DNA of 64,000 bases from Mesorhizobium sp. B2-8-5 (GCF_006440675.2 NZ_CP083951.1:4869501-4933500), one strand, 5' to 3'; shown: positions 8,219 to 15,797, counted from the stretch's first letter. Notes: a model not told the origin generated them from the sequence alone. Numbers and translations: made by a program.

Positions 8219-8251
8219 CCGTAAACGGGGCGAGGAAGGCAGTTCCAACGC

Positions 8252-9007
8252 CTACCGAAACGCCCCCAGCGGGTCGCTCTGTCCCGCCGGCCTTCTCGCC
8301 GCCTTGAATTCCGCCGGGTCGACGATCGCCTCGCGCAGCATCATTACGCCGTAGCGTGTCGCGGCCATGAGATCGTCACGCAGCTTCACCACTTGGCCGT
8401 TCTTTCGATGAAAAAGCCTGAATTCCTCAAACCATGCGTGAAGGGTGGAAAACACCTTGAAGCGGCCGGACTGCATGCGGTCGAGCATGTCCATCAGTCC
8501 GGCCTCGACCGAGACCGAGCCGTCGGGAAAGCGGGCGTGGCCGGTCAGCATGTTCAGCCCGTGGGCGGCATATTGTTTGGCCAAAGCCACGCCGGCACCT
8601 TCCAGCGTTTCGCGGCGGCCGTCGCGAGGCCAGGCGAAGGGCAGCCATTCGCCCCAGGCCCTCAGCGCCAGCGCCTGCATCGCCGGCGTCTGCTGGGAGG
8701 CGCGGTGAGCTTTCGTCACATAAACGACGTCGGCTTCGGTGTCCCAGGCAAGCTCGACCGCGGCCGACGGATGGTCCCAGCCGAAATCGAGCGCGCCGAT
8801 GCGCGGCCACCAGCGCGGCAATTTGAAGGGCTCACAGGCGATCGTCTCTTCCGCCACCGGGAAGATGCGGCCGGAGCCCAGCACCGGAATGCCTTTGGCG
8901 CGTGCTTCGCGCTCGTGCTCGGGATAGGCCGCGACGATCTCGGCGCGCTGCCTGGGCGAATAATGTCCGGCATCGTCGATGGTCATGAAGGTAACGTGGC
9001 GGGACAT
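8252..9007 (-). CDS. Terminase large subunit, C-terminal (nuclease) half
   Basis: A 251-residue piece starting MSRHVTFMTIDDAGHYS. It continues YPEHEREARAKGIPVLGSGRIFPV, IGALDFGWDHPSAAV (RNase H-like nuclease acidic residue in LDFGWDHP), YVTKAHRA and LRDDLMAATRYGVMML. These belong to the C-terminal nuclease domain of Terminase_6-type packaging ATPases. The ATPase half is encoded 4.7 kb upstream at 13666-14352. The first codon falls just where the domain should continue from FLSxxx, and a palindromic repeat abuts it. A GGAG site 7 bases before the ATG could allow independent translation. Packaging function is probably lost. Confidence 0.85.
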   Translation of the reverse strand: MSRHVTFMTIDDAGHYSPRQRAEIVAAYPEHEREARAKGIPVLGSGRIFPVAEETIACEPFKLPRWWPRIGALDFGWDHPSAAVELAWDTEADVVYVTKAHRASQQTPAMQALALRAWGEWLPFAWPRDGRRETLEGAGVALAKQYAAHGLNMLTGHARFPDGSVSVEAGLMDMLDRMQSGRFKVFSTLHAWFEEFRLFHRKNGQVVKLRDDLMAATRYGVMMLREAIVDPAEFKAARRPAGQSDPLGAFR

Positions 9008-9017
9008 GGCAACTCCA

Positions 9018-9177
9018 CTTCCTCGCCCCGCGAGAGCGGGGAGAGGTGGCGCGGCGAAGCCGCGACGGAGAGGGGACGGCGCCGGCTTTCGACAGAAGAA
9101 CGGGAGGCTAAACGCCCTACGAAGGCCCCTCTCCGGCCGCTGCGCGGCCACCTCTCCCCGCTCTCGCGGGGCGAGGA
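9018..9177. repeat. Palindromic intergenic repeat, family 1
   Basis: The outer arms cctcgccccgcgagagcgggg and its reverse complement are 160 bp apart, with inner gcgaagccgcgac and ccggccgctgcgcggcc blocks. It lies between the terminase C-half and the bestrophin gene, at the left junction of the insert that splits terminase. Confidence 0.8.
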
Positions 9178-9187
9178 ACTGGAGCCA

Positions 9188-10189
9188 TCACGTCGCGATG
9201 TTGTTCACCGGCGCCAGCGGCGCTGGAAGCGTGGTCTCGCCAAGCCCCCGGCGCAGTTCGATCTCGATGTCGCGGCAGATTTGCGAGATCGGCACGTCGT
9301 TGGCGTTGCCTTCGAACGGATTGGCGCTGCTTTCGCCGACCAGGTCCAGCGACATGTAGACCCAGCCCAGCAGCGCGCTGAACGGGATGGTCAGCCAGAT
9401 CGAGATCCAGCCGAGCACGCCGCCCAGCTTGGCCATATCGGCAAAGACCGGAACGACCCCGAAGGGCAGCAAGGTGCAGAAGATGATCATGAACATCGAG
9501 CTCACGATCGCGTATTGCCGGGGATAGGGATTGTTCTTGATGCGATCGCAACGGGCCTGCTGGTCCTGAAAGTCGCGTATCAGCTTGACCAGCTCGGAGT
9601 AGACCTGCGTCGGAACGGCTGAACTCTTCAGCAAGCCGTTGACCTCGGCCAATTGCCAGTCGAGAAGTTCTATCGCCGGCTGCGGCGATTTCAGCACGCT
9701 TTCGGCTTCCTCGCCCAGCAGCCTACGCAGTTCCTCGGCAAGCGACGTCTTATCCTCCTGGATGTGATAGCGGCGCCGCCGGAACTCGATGTTGGCTGCT
9801 TTCGCCAGCGATTCCCAAGGCATGGGCCGCCGCAGCGAAAAGCGCAGCGCCGTCAGCCACGCAAGATGGCGGTAGATCAGCTGCCGGGCGGCGGCAGCAT
9901 CCATGAAATCGCGGCAGAAGCCGGACAGCATCCGGCTGCTGGCGGTGATCTGTGAAAAGGCCTGCAGGGCCTCGTTGGCGCGGGTGAAGACCTGCGAATT
10001 CTTGAACCCGGCGACCAGCGACACCGTGGTGCCGAGCACCAGCACGACCGACCATGGCACCGAGAACCCAGATGTCGCCGGAAGGCGGTAGGCGGTGATC
10101 GCCAACCCGCTCACCACTATCATGTAGATGACGCTGCGCCGCGACCAGAGCGCGAAGTCCAGCAACCGGTAAGAACGGCCTACATACAT
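9188..10189 (-). CDS. Bestrophin-family (YneE-like) ion channel
   Basis: A 333-residue membrane protein with hydrophobic segments at ~20-40, ~45-62, ~225-250 and ~260-285. The signature GESSANPFEGNANDVPISQ near residue 290 corresponds to the conserved GE-x-NPF-x-NDLP motif of bestrophins. Bacterial members form pentameric cation or anion channels in the inner membrane. It lies inside the 4.7-kb segment separating the terminase halves, flanked on both sides by family-1 repeats. It therefore looks like ordinary chromosomal DNA brought between phage fragments by recombination. No partner genes. Confidence 0.85.
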   Translation of the reverse strand: MYVGRSYRLLDFALWSRRSVIYMIVVSGLAITAYRLPATSGFSVPWSVVLVLGTTVSLVAGFKNSQVFTRANEALQAFSQITASSRMLSGFCRDFMDAAAARQLIYRHLAWLTALRFSLRRPMPWESLAKAANIEFRRRRYHIQEDKTSLAEELRRLLGEEAESVLKSPQPAIELLDWQLAEVNGLLKSSAVPTQVYSELVKLIRDFQDQQARCDRIKNNPYPRQYAIVSSMFMIIFCTLLPFGVVPVFADMAKLGGVLGWISIWLTIPFSALLGWVYMSLDLVGESSANPFEGNANDVPISQICRDIEIELRRGLGETTLPAPLAPVNNIAT

Positions 10190-10273
10190 TCCCGAAATCC
10201 CTTACGGCATGCAAATCGCGCGACCGCGCATTCGCGCACCATAAGCGGTGGAAATCGTTTTGAAAGCTCCAGT

Positions 10274-10420
10274 TCCTCGCCCCCACGTGAGTGGGGAGAG
10301 GGGGCGGCGCCAACTTGGATGAACGGACACGGATCACTCGGAGATGCTGCCGCCCTGCGAAGGCCCCTCTCCGGCCGCTGCGCGGCCACCTCTCCCCCCG
10401 CTTCGCGCGGGGCGAGGAAA
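10274..10420. repeat. Palindromic intergenic repeat, family 1
   Basis: Same arms as at 605 and 9018: cctcgcccccacgtgagtggg on one side and cgcttcgcgcggggcgagg on the other, enclosing ccggccgctgcgcggcc. Between the bestrophin and lipoprotein genes. Confidence 0.75.
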
Positions 10421-10424
10421 GCGT

Positions 10425-10778
10425 TCAGCCCTTGTAGCCTTCGTTGACGCAATCGTTCTTCCACGCCCAGTCGAAGTCGGCCTGCGACATGGGCGAGCCG
10501 AGGCCCGGTTCGACATAGGGGCCGGCACCGTCGATATAGACGATGAAGCGCGCTTCCTTGGTGAAGATGCCGACCTTGCTGATGACGACACCGCAGGTCT
10601 GGCCGGTCGCGCTGTCGCCAGTGAGATCGACATGCGAGAAGGTTGCCGCCGGATCGTTGATCAGGCCGCGCATCCTGGCTTCGGCCGCAGTGATCGCATC
10701 GGCGCGCCAGTCGCCGGCGGAGCCAGAGCAGGCCGAGAGCAGCACGCAGGCAAGAAGCAGGTTCGGGAGAGGTCGCAT
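10425..10778 (-). CDS. Small lipoprotein
   Basis: A 117-residue protein whose N-terminus MRPLPNLLLACVLLSACSGS has a clear lipobox (LLSAC, lipidated Cys17). The mature part includes ATFSHVDLTGDSATGQTCGVVISKVG and ARFIVYIDGAGPYVEPG, a pattern seen in small periplasmic proteins of rhizobia with no assigned role. Two further cysteines (TC, DC) could pair. It is flanked by family-1 repeats on both sides. Confidence 0.75.
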   Translation of the reverse strand: MRPLPNLLLACVLLSACSGSAGDWRADAITAAEARMRGLINDPAATFSHVDLTGDSATGQTCGVVISKVGIFTKEARFIVYIDGAGPYVEPGLGSPMSQADFDWAWKNDCVNEGYKG

Positions 10779-10875
10779 GTCGGCTCCGGATCGCGGCCGG
10801 AAGCTACTCGACCTTCGGTTGCTGCCAAAGCGGCATCGCAGATCATGGTTTCGGCGCGGTTTCGCAAAGCTCCAG

Positions 10876-10990
10876 TTCCTCGCCCACGCGAAGGGGGGAG
10901 AGGTGGCGCGGCGAAGCCGCGACGGAGAGGGGGACTGGCGCCGACCGGTCTCCGGCCGCTACGCGGCCACCCCTCGCTTCGCGCGGGGCG
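10876..10990. repeat. Palindromic intergenic repeat, family 1 (shorter copy)
   Basis: Arms cctcgcccacgcgaagg and cttcgcgcggggcgg with inner gcgaagccgcgac and ccggccgctacgcggcc. The central spacer is shorter than in other copies. Confidence 0.7.
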
Positions 10991-11010
10991 GAACCTTGGT
11001 CACGCGAGGC

Positions 11011-11076
11011 TCACCCCTTACCGATCCTCTCCACCTCCGCCGCGCTTAAAAACCGCAGCACCACGAGGCTATACGC
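11011..11076 (-). pseudogene. Scrap of a second, diverged terminase large subunit
   Basis: Read on the minus strand this gives YSLVVLRFLSAAEVERIGKG and a stop. The terminase N-half at 13666 ends DVVLRFLSAEAVYRIGKG and a stop. The DNA matches at roughly 80%, with the stop and a few bases beyond it included. Nothing upstream continues the gene. It is a direct repeat of the end of the terminase fragment and marks a recombination edge of the cargo at 11,077-13,660. Confidence 0.6.
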
Positions 11077-11268
11077 CTGTCCGCTGAGGACAGGCGAGAC
11101 CGCTCATCTTTACTTCAGCGAAGGCGGCAAGATCCTACTGCCGCTCGGCAAATCGACAAATGCGATGACAGGTCGGGAGATGCTTGAGCGGTTACTGTCG
11201 CTCTCCGATGACAACGATGGCACGCTTGCCAGCGCATCCAGAAGCTCAGGGAGGCAAGAAAATCCTGA
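11077..11268. other. No clear gene
   Basis: A plus-strand frame ending at 11,271 (HLYFSEGGKILLPLGKSTNA ...) stays open but has no credible start or recognisable family; it may be a gene remnant. Confidence 0.4.
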
Positions 11269-11493
11269 CTAGTTCACGCGAAGCATTCGGGTCTGGCATT
11301 CGATCTTGCCTTTCGGCGTGAAATCGATGGCCTTGCAGCCGCTCTCGAAGTGAACCAGGCCATATTTCATCAGCAGACCGATAGCATCCTGGTCACAATC
11401 GGCCGCCATGATGGCGCCATGCTTCCCGATGTTCGCAAGAAGTGCCTCAGCCGCTCGTTGCTTATTTGGATCCATGCTCACGATGAGACGCAT
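11269..11493 (-). CDS. Small hypothetical protein (74 aa)
   Basis: It starts MRLIVSMDPNKQRAAEALLA and ends TRMLRVN, predicted alpha/beta, with IGKHGAIMAADCDQDAIGLLMKYGLVHF in the middle. M7 is an alternative start. It is not recognised. It lies on the minus strand downstream of the TIGR04255 operon, 139 bases after its last stop, and shares the lower GC of that cargo segment. Confidence 0.45.
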   Translation of the reverse strand: MRLIVSMDPNKQRAAEALLANIGKHGAIMAADCDQDAIGLLMKYGLVHFESGCKAIDFTPKGKIECQTRMLRVN

Positions 11494-11632
11494 TTCAGAT
11501 CTCTTTCCGAATCATTGCATGAACCAAGTAGTTTGAAATCGGACACCGAGTTCGTCAACACATCTTCAACCTGATCCGCCGCTATGTCAGCGGCGATTAA
11601 GGAGCGGGGCCGGAAGCTGAACGAGACATAGC

Positions 11633-12214
11633 CTATTGTCGATCTAATGCCTCGCCGAAGCGTGTGAAGTGGATGGAAACCTTCATCAGAAAAACGTAGA
11701 AGCCGTAGGTGTTGAGCCGAAAAAGCCGCTCGCGGTCTTTATAGTTCACAAAAACACTCAGGGGCTGGGACGAGATATCGTCAAACCGGACCACGGCCTC
11801 GGGAGTCCGCTTCGAGGCGGGGAGATAGAACAAGTCGGTCTTCTGTTGGGTCCTGATCGCATCGAGGTGGCCCGACACCTTATCACTGCTGAGTCCTCTC
11901 AGTCGCGCGGCATAGTCATCAAGGGCAATTATAGGCGCGAAGATAATGTTACGGTTGCTGATACTCCGGTTTTGTGGGTCGATATCGCAGCTATTCGAAA
12001 TTACGATGCCACCCAACTCGATCCGCGTACCAGATTGGAAGTCGATCTTTATGAATCCGTTCCAGCCATCACCTTGAAGAGGTTCTGCGGGGCCATCCCA
12101 AGAAGTCGCAAAAAAATTGCGGTCGTTTGGATACCCTTCAATTCGCTTTCGCAGTTCGTCCTTGCTGGCATGGCTCAGATAATAGGGGAATACCTTTGCC
12201 AGTTCGTCTGGCAA
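11633..12214 (-). CDS. Partner protein of the TIGR04255-type gene (NSCD motif)
   Basis: A 193-residue protein read from TTG 12214 (MPDELAKVFPYYLSHASKDE). The central motif GGIVISNSCDIDPQNR followed by NIIFAPIIALDDYAARL recalls proteins encoded next to TIGR04255 genes. No transmembrane segment or signal peptide; probably cytosolic. It is the third gene of a tight operon (13349-11633), 38 bases after the second. The DNA is AT-richer than the chromosome. Function unknown; the location in a prophage cargo slot makes a role in phage competition plausible. Confidence 0.65.
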   Translation of the reverse strand: MPDELAKVFPYYLSHASKDELRKRIEGYPNDRNFFATSWDGPAEPLQGDGWNGFIKIDFQSGTRIELGGIVISNSCDIDPQNRSISNRNIIFAPIIALDDYAARLRGLSSDKVSGHLDAIRTQQKTDLFYLPASKRTPEAVVRFDDISSQPLSVFVNYKDRERLFRLNTYGFYVFLMKVSIHFTRFGEALDRQ

Positions 12215-12252
12215 TAGCCCGGATTCGTAGAAGAAGTCGGTTGGATAGCCAT

Positions 12253-12579
12253 TCAGAACAGTCGATAGAGTGCTGCCCTGTCTTCGTAGAGTGCTGGCAG
12301 ATATTCGTCTTCGACGTCACTTTGCGACGCAGCGATCCTTTTGAAAAGCGCATGTAGGTCTGACGCGAGTTGGGCGTCACTATCAGGCTCGCGAATGGAA
12401 AGCGCTGAGACTTCGCTCGACAAAGCGCTCTTTGGGTGAGAAACAACGAACTGCGGTGTCGCCGCATGGGGAGTAGCCGCAGTCATGGGAAGTGTCGCCA
12501 ACATTGCCAGCAAAGCCGCCGCGCGCTGCGAACTCATGGTCGAGCTGGTATCGCGCAACCGAGGATTGATATGGAGCAT
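12253..12579 (-). CDS. Small middle protein of the TIGR04255 operon
   Basis: A 108-residue frame from the ATG at 12579, which overlaps the preceding stop as TGATG; a GTG at 12582 is the alternative. A weakly hydrophobic stretch AALLAMLATLPMTAA at ~20-34 could be a short membrane or targeting segment. The C-terminal half is acidic and helical (DAQLASDLHALFKRIAASQS, DVEDEYLPALYEDRAALYRLF). No family recognised. Translational coupling implies defined stoichiometry with the first protein. Confidence 0.55.
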   Translation of the reverse strand: MLHINPRLRDTSSTMSSQRAAALLAMLATLPMTAATPHAATPQFVVSHPKSALSSEVSALSIREPDSDAQLASDLHALFKRIAASQSDVEDEYLPALYEDRAALYRLF

Positions 12580-13349
12580 CACTTAGCCTCCCACCGTGGT
12601 CCAAATGCCTTCAGAGTCGCGTCGTTTATCATTGAAAAGAAAACTCGCTTCTCCTGAGTGTGTATCTCCTCAATTACCCCGGAGTAATCGCTGAGAAAAT
12701 TATCAAATACTCCCGTATGCAAGCAGTCGATGTCGAGCATAATTCCGTCCATCGACTCAACCGAATCGCCGTTGCGAACCTCTATGTTTGCGCTGCTGAA
12801 CAATTGAATAATCGCAAGAAGGCCGTCTGCAAGAGGCGTTTCAACTCTAAGATGGAAACCATTTTCGGCAATTGGGAACTTCCCGACATCGCCTGTGATA
12901 TTCAATGCATCAAAGACGTTAGACGGGACACCTTCGCCCTGCAATACGTTGATGTATCGGAGCGAGCAGCGTTCGATTTTCGAAACTATGCCGGTCTCGC
13001 GGATAGTGTCGAGGGCCTCGGATATGAGGGCCTTGAACTCTTTCCATCCCGGGTAAGGCTTCACCACCTCGACTGTGAGGGAGCGCTCGGCGAAGTTAAG
13101 ACTTTTGCGATCGCCCTGTAGCGACTTCACAGCCTGATATTCGCTATTCGGCAATTGGCTTCTTATTGCCAGGGGAATTTCGCCGGCAGGCAGAGTAACT
13201 GCCTTGGAGTAGCGCTTGTTCAACCGGCGAAACATCAGCCCGGGCAACAAATCCGAGACGCCGCTCGCCAACGGTGTAGAAAAGCGAATCTCAAAGATCG
13301 CATTGCCAATAGGATCTCTGTCGAGAGCAACAGGGAGCTTTATCGTCAT
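12579..13349 (-). CDS. TIGR04255-type protein
   Basis: A 256-residue protein starting MTIKLPVALDRDPIGNAIFE. The opening L-x-x-DPI-x-x-AIFEIRF, the middle RCSLRYINVLQ and LDIDC near residue 205 are hallmarks of the sporadically distributed TIGR04255 group, whose function is unknown. It is the first gene of a three-gene operon. An AT-rich 200-bp stretch upstream (13,350-13,560) should carry the promoter. The segment has lower GC than its surroundings and lies between a tRNA-Gly fragment and phage remnants, which points to horizontal transfer as cargo. Confidence 0.75.
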   Translation of the reverse strand: MTIKLPVALDRDPIGNAIFEIRFSTPLASGVSDLLPGLMFRRLNKRYSKAVTLPAGEIPLAIRSQLPNSEYQAVKSLQGDRKSLNFAERSLTVEVVKPYPGWKEFKALISEALDTIRETGIVSKIERCSLRYINVLQGEGVPSNVFDALNITGDVGKFPIAENGFHLRVETPLADGLLAIIQLFSSANIEVRNGDSVESMDGIMLDIDCLHTGVFDNFLSDYSGVIEEIHTQEKRVFFSMINDATLKAFGPRWEAK

Positions 13350-13590
13350 CGGCTTGCCCCAGCGCTGCGATTCAACATTTTCCGAAGTGACAAGAGGCCA
13401 ACACGAACAAGAAGGTCAATCCCTAATTTTTGGGCCGAAGGTCGTTCCACACGATTTCATGTCATGCTTTTCAGAGCGATCGCCATCTCAAAAAGGCGAA
13501 ATCGTGAACAAAAGCTGTAAAACCGCCTGTAAAACGCCGAGAAAGCTAACTCCCATCATGTAGGCGCAAACCCTTGCGAAGCAAGGCGGA

Positions 13591-13636
13591 GCGGGTAGCG
13601 GGGATCGAACCCGCGCGTTCAGCTTGGGAAGCTGAC
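13591..13636 (-). pseudogene. 3' fragment of tRNA-Gly(CCC), likely attachment-site remnant
   Basis: On the minus strand the anticodon arm TCAGC-TTCCCAA-GCTGA, a short variable loop, the T-arm GCGGG-TTCGATC-CCCGC and the 3' acceptor strand TACCCGC are intact. The matching 5' acceptor strand (GCGGGTA) and a normal D-arm are missing. In their place are two unrelated small hairpins running to the terminase stop. Such 3' tRNA halves are left by integrases that recombine inside tRNA genes. Confidence 0.7.
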
Positions 13637-13665
13637 AGTCTGGGCGACTGCCACGGAAAGTGCAG

Positions 13666-14352
13666 TCACCCCTTCCCAATCCTATACACCGCCTCCGCGC
13701 TCAAAAACCTGAGCACCACATCGCTCATCCCCAACAGCGGCGTGAACGTCACGATCGTTATGCCGTCGGTCGCGTTGGTGCGGGTGAGGCCCTCCGAATA
13801 AATGTCCAGCGGCGGTTCCTCGTCGAACCACACGCCGTGCAGCGTCTCGCCCTGCCATTTCTCGCGACCCTTTTCGTAACTCTTGAACGAGAGCACGCTT
13901 TCGCCGGCCTGCACGTCGCCGCCACCGCCCCAGCGCACGACGACGCTGTCCAGCGCTCCCGGCGCGCCGCGCCCCATAACCGTGTCGGCAATGGCATTGG
14001 CCGGGATCATGCCGGTGCCCCATTCTGCCTGTTGCTGCGGCGGGCCGACCAGCACGCGCTGCGGGTTGTCGCGCGTGCCTTCGCCGGTGACGCCGGCGGC
14101 CCAGAGCCTGACGGGCTGGTCGAACACCTTGCCCACCCACCAGTCCGGATAGCGGCCGGTGAGATGCATGGCCCATTCCGCGCCCCCTGCCCTGGTCTTG
14201 CCGAGCTGGTTGCCGGCCATGAACAGGCGCTCGCGGTTCGTTGCCCCTGCCGCGTGAAAATCAGCCTGCCGATTGTACGGCGCGTAGGCCTGAAGAAGAT
14301 TGCGGCGACGGCGTCGGTCCATCTCCTCGAGCAGCGCCAGATAGGTTTGCAT
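13666..14352 (-). CDS. Terminase large subunit, N-terminal (ATPase) half
   Basis: A 228-residue piece from ATG 14352 (MQTYLALLEEMDRRRRRNLL). The Walker A-like loop is MAGNQLGKTRAG near residue 50. A Walker B-type segment LHGVWFDEEPP lies near residue 170 and the coupling motif VTFTPLLGMSDVVLRFL near residue 205, after which the frame ends RIGKG-stop. The nuclease half is at 8252-9007. An extended start at 14454 would overlap the preceding gene further and is not needed. The break falls exactly between the ATPase and nuclease domains. Confidence 0.85.
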   Translation of the reverse strand: MQTYLALLEEMDRRRRRNLLQAYAPYNRQADFHAAGATNRERLFMAGNQLGKTRAGGAEWAMHLTGRYPDWWVGKVFDQPVRLWAAGVTGEGTRDNPQRVLVGPPQQQAEWGTGMIPANAIADTVMGRGAPGALDSVVVRWGGGGDVQAGESVLSFKSYEKGREKWQGETLHGVWFDEEPPLDIYSEGLTRTNATDGITIVTFTPLLGMSDVVLRFLSAEAVYRIGKG

Positions 14353-14704
14353 CACTGTCGAGGAGCGGCCGGAGGCTCGTTTCGAGGCTACGGATGCGGC
14401 TGCGGATCTCCTCATCGCTCCACTGCCCGAGACTGGTTTTATCGGCATCGACACTTTCGGAGAAATCCTTGGGCAGCAGCGTCAGCACGACCTTCAGATA
14501 CTGCTCGGGTTTTTCGGCCCGCACCGCGGCGATGACGCCGGCGCCATGGGCGCGGAAATCGGCGCGAAGGGCTGCCGCGAAATAGTCGACGAGCGTTTTT
14601 CGCGGGCGCTTCGGGCGAGTGGCCAGAGCGGCCCCGGCTTGGGGGCCCTTCGGCTTTCGGCTTGCCCGCTTCGCGCCGGCGCGGCGCCTGCTTTCGTCAG
14701 CCAT
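14261..14704 (-). CDS. Terminase-associated phage protein (possible small subunit)
   Basis: A 147-residue protein from ATG 14704 starting MADESRRRAGAKRASRK, with a basic N-terminus of DNA-binding character. The segment LVDYFAAALRADFRAHGAGVIAAVRAEKPEQYLKVVLTLLPKD recurs in small genes just ahead of large terminases in rhizobial prophages. The last ~35 residues overlap the terminase gene by 92 bases and are low-complexity, so the true end may have been shorter. It overlaps the upstream gene by 8 bases. A small-terminase role is inferred from position only. Confidence 0.55.
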   Translation of the reverse strand: MADESRRRAGAKRASRKPKGPQAGAALATRPKRPRKTLVDYFAAALRADFRAHGAGVIAAVRAEKPEQYLKVVLTLLPKDFSESVDADKTSLGQWSDEEIRSRIRSLETSLRPLLDSDANLSGAARGDGPTPSPQSSSGLRAVQSAG

Positions 14705-15065
14705 GGGTGGCCGCTTGCGATGGCGCGGCTTTCGCCGCCTTGACCTTGCGGACCTTGCGCGCTGGTTTCCTGCGTGGCCTGGCGCTGGCCTGCTTGGCGG
14801 TCCGGGCATCGGCGGCCGGCGCGGCCATTGCTTTCAGCTTCGCCGTCACCGCGCGGACGGAGGACGGGCCGAGGTCCTGGCGCGGAAAACCGAAACCGGC
14901 GACGGCCTCATCAGGGCCACCGCGAACCATGCCGATGCGCACGCCTGGCGCGACCTGCTCGACACGGCCTGAGCCGCGCGGCAGGCTCGACCCCTCGAAT
15001 TCGCCGATGGCGCTGACGATCTCAGCGCCGTCATCGGCGGTGACGATGGTGGCATAGCGTGGCAT
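14697..15065 (-). CDS. Prophage hypothetical protein with Ala/Lys-rich tail
   Basis: A 122-residue protein from ATG 15065 (MPRYATIVTADDGAEIVSAI). The first ~75 residues form a compact domain (GSGRVEQVAPGVRIGMVRGG, GFGFPRQDL); the tail is a basic Ala/Lys/Arg repeat like histone H1 (RPRRKPARKVRKVKAAKAAP). It is the first surviving gene of the leftward prophage operon. A larger frame from 15185 would run through the upstream terminator and is rejected. Function unknown; the basic tail suggests nucleic-acid binding. Confidence 0.6.
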   Translation of the reverse strand: MPRYATIVTADDGAEIVSAIGEFEGSSLPRGSGRVEQVAPGVRIGMVRGGPDEAVAGFGFPRQDLGPSSVRAVTAKLKAMAAPAADARTAKQASARPRRKPARKVRKVKAAKAAPSQAATHG

Positions 15066-15150
15066 CTGGGCCTCAGGCAAAAATGTTGAAAGCGCCGCAG
15101 GACAGAGAGGGCGTCCGCCAGCGCTTCGAAAGAATGGATGGCGCGAAAAA

Positions 15151-15174
15151 CAAAAAACCCGCCGGGCGGCGGGT
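15151..15174 (-). terminator. Intrinsic terminator on the minus strand, now orphaned
   Basis: Reverse-strand hairpin ACCCGCCGCCCGGCGGGT followed by TTTTTTG. No minus-strand gene lies upstream of it in the window, so its gene has been deleted. It marks the right edge of the prophage remnant. Confidence 0.65.
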
Positions 15175-15332
15175 CGTTGGCGCAAATCAGCACCATGGAC
15201 AAAATAGTAGCATAGCTGCCTTCACCGGGCAATAGCTTCTAGGTACATTTTCCTACATTCCTCAAAATCGCAGCGCGCGGCGCGCCACACCCATAAATTG
15301 AAACGCCGGGCCAGATTACAACAAATTTTGTC

Positions 15333-15357
15333 GGAACCAACCTTGGTCCGACGGGTT
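15333..15357 (+). promoter_or_regulatory. EcfG-like general stress promoter
   Basis: GGAAC, 16 bases, GGTT, 54 bases upstream of the small secreted protein at 15412. One mismatch to the consensus GGAAC-N16/17-CGTT. Confidence 0.45.
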
Positions 15358-15411
15358 CCATCCTTAGTCGCAACGTGACGGACGACCGTCTCGCAACAGA
15401 GGAGAAAGATC

Positions 15412-15735
15412 ATGCTTACGAAGATTCTTGCAGCTTCGGCGCTGACCATCGGCCTCGCCACGGCGGCGATGGCCCAGACCGCCGGCACCGCCGGAAATGA
15501 GGGTGGCGGCAGCGGCCAGACCATTACCGTGGAGCCGAAGACGCCGGCCAGCCCGTCGCCCGACCAAGCCGCGCCGCCCGATACCGGCACGACCGGCAGT
15601 GTCACCGGCGGCGACATGAATTCAAACGCCGACAAGAACTGCCCGAGCAGTCCGCAAGGCGCGGTGGGCGATGCCAACAACAGCACCGCCGGCACGATGC
15701 AGCCGAACGTGAACGACAAGAACTGCGGCAAGTAA
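15412..15735 (+). CDS. Small exported protein (107 aa)
   Basis: Signal peptide MLTKILAASALTIGLATAAMAQ with probable cleavage after AMA. The mature region is Gly/Thr/Asn/Pro-rich and probably disordered, with two DKNC motifs (NADKNCPSS, NDKNCGK) that could bond or bind metal. A strong ribosome site agaggagaaagatc precedes the ATG. An EcfG-like promoter lies upstream and a second stress-type gene follows. No family assigned; a periplasmic stress protein is the best guess. Confidence 0.7.
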   Translation: MLTKILAASALTIGLATAAMAQTAGTAGNEGGGSGQTITVEPKTPASPSPDQAAPPDTGTTGSVTGGDMNSNADKNCPSSPQGAVGDANNSTAGTMQPNVNDKNCGK

Positions 15736-15797
15736 GGGCATCGGGCTTGCAGCGCAGGGCCGTGGAGCACGCTCCGCGGCCGGGCGGCGCGCTCGCG

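Noticed and set aside
13591..13665. Complete tRNA gene
   Set aside because: No 5' acceptor strand pairs with TACCCGC and no normal D-arm is present; only the 3' part is supported.
13574..13801. Plus-strand frame reading VAGIEPARSAWEADSLG
   Set aside because: It is antisense to the tRNA-Gly fragment and the terminase end; frames with GIEPARSAW are well-known false genes over tRNA sequence.
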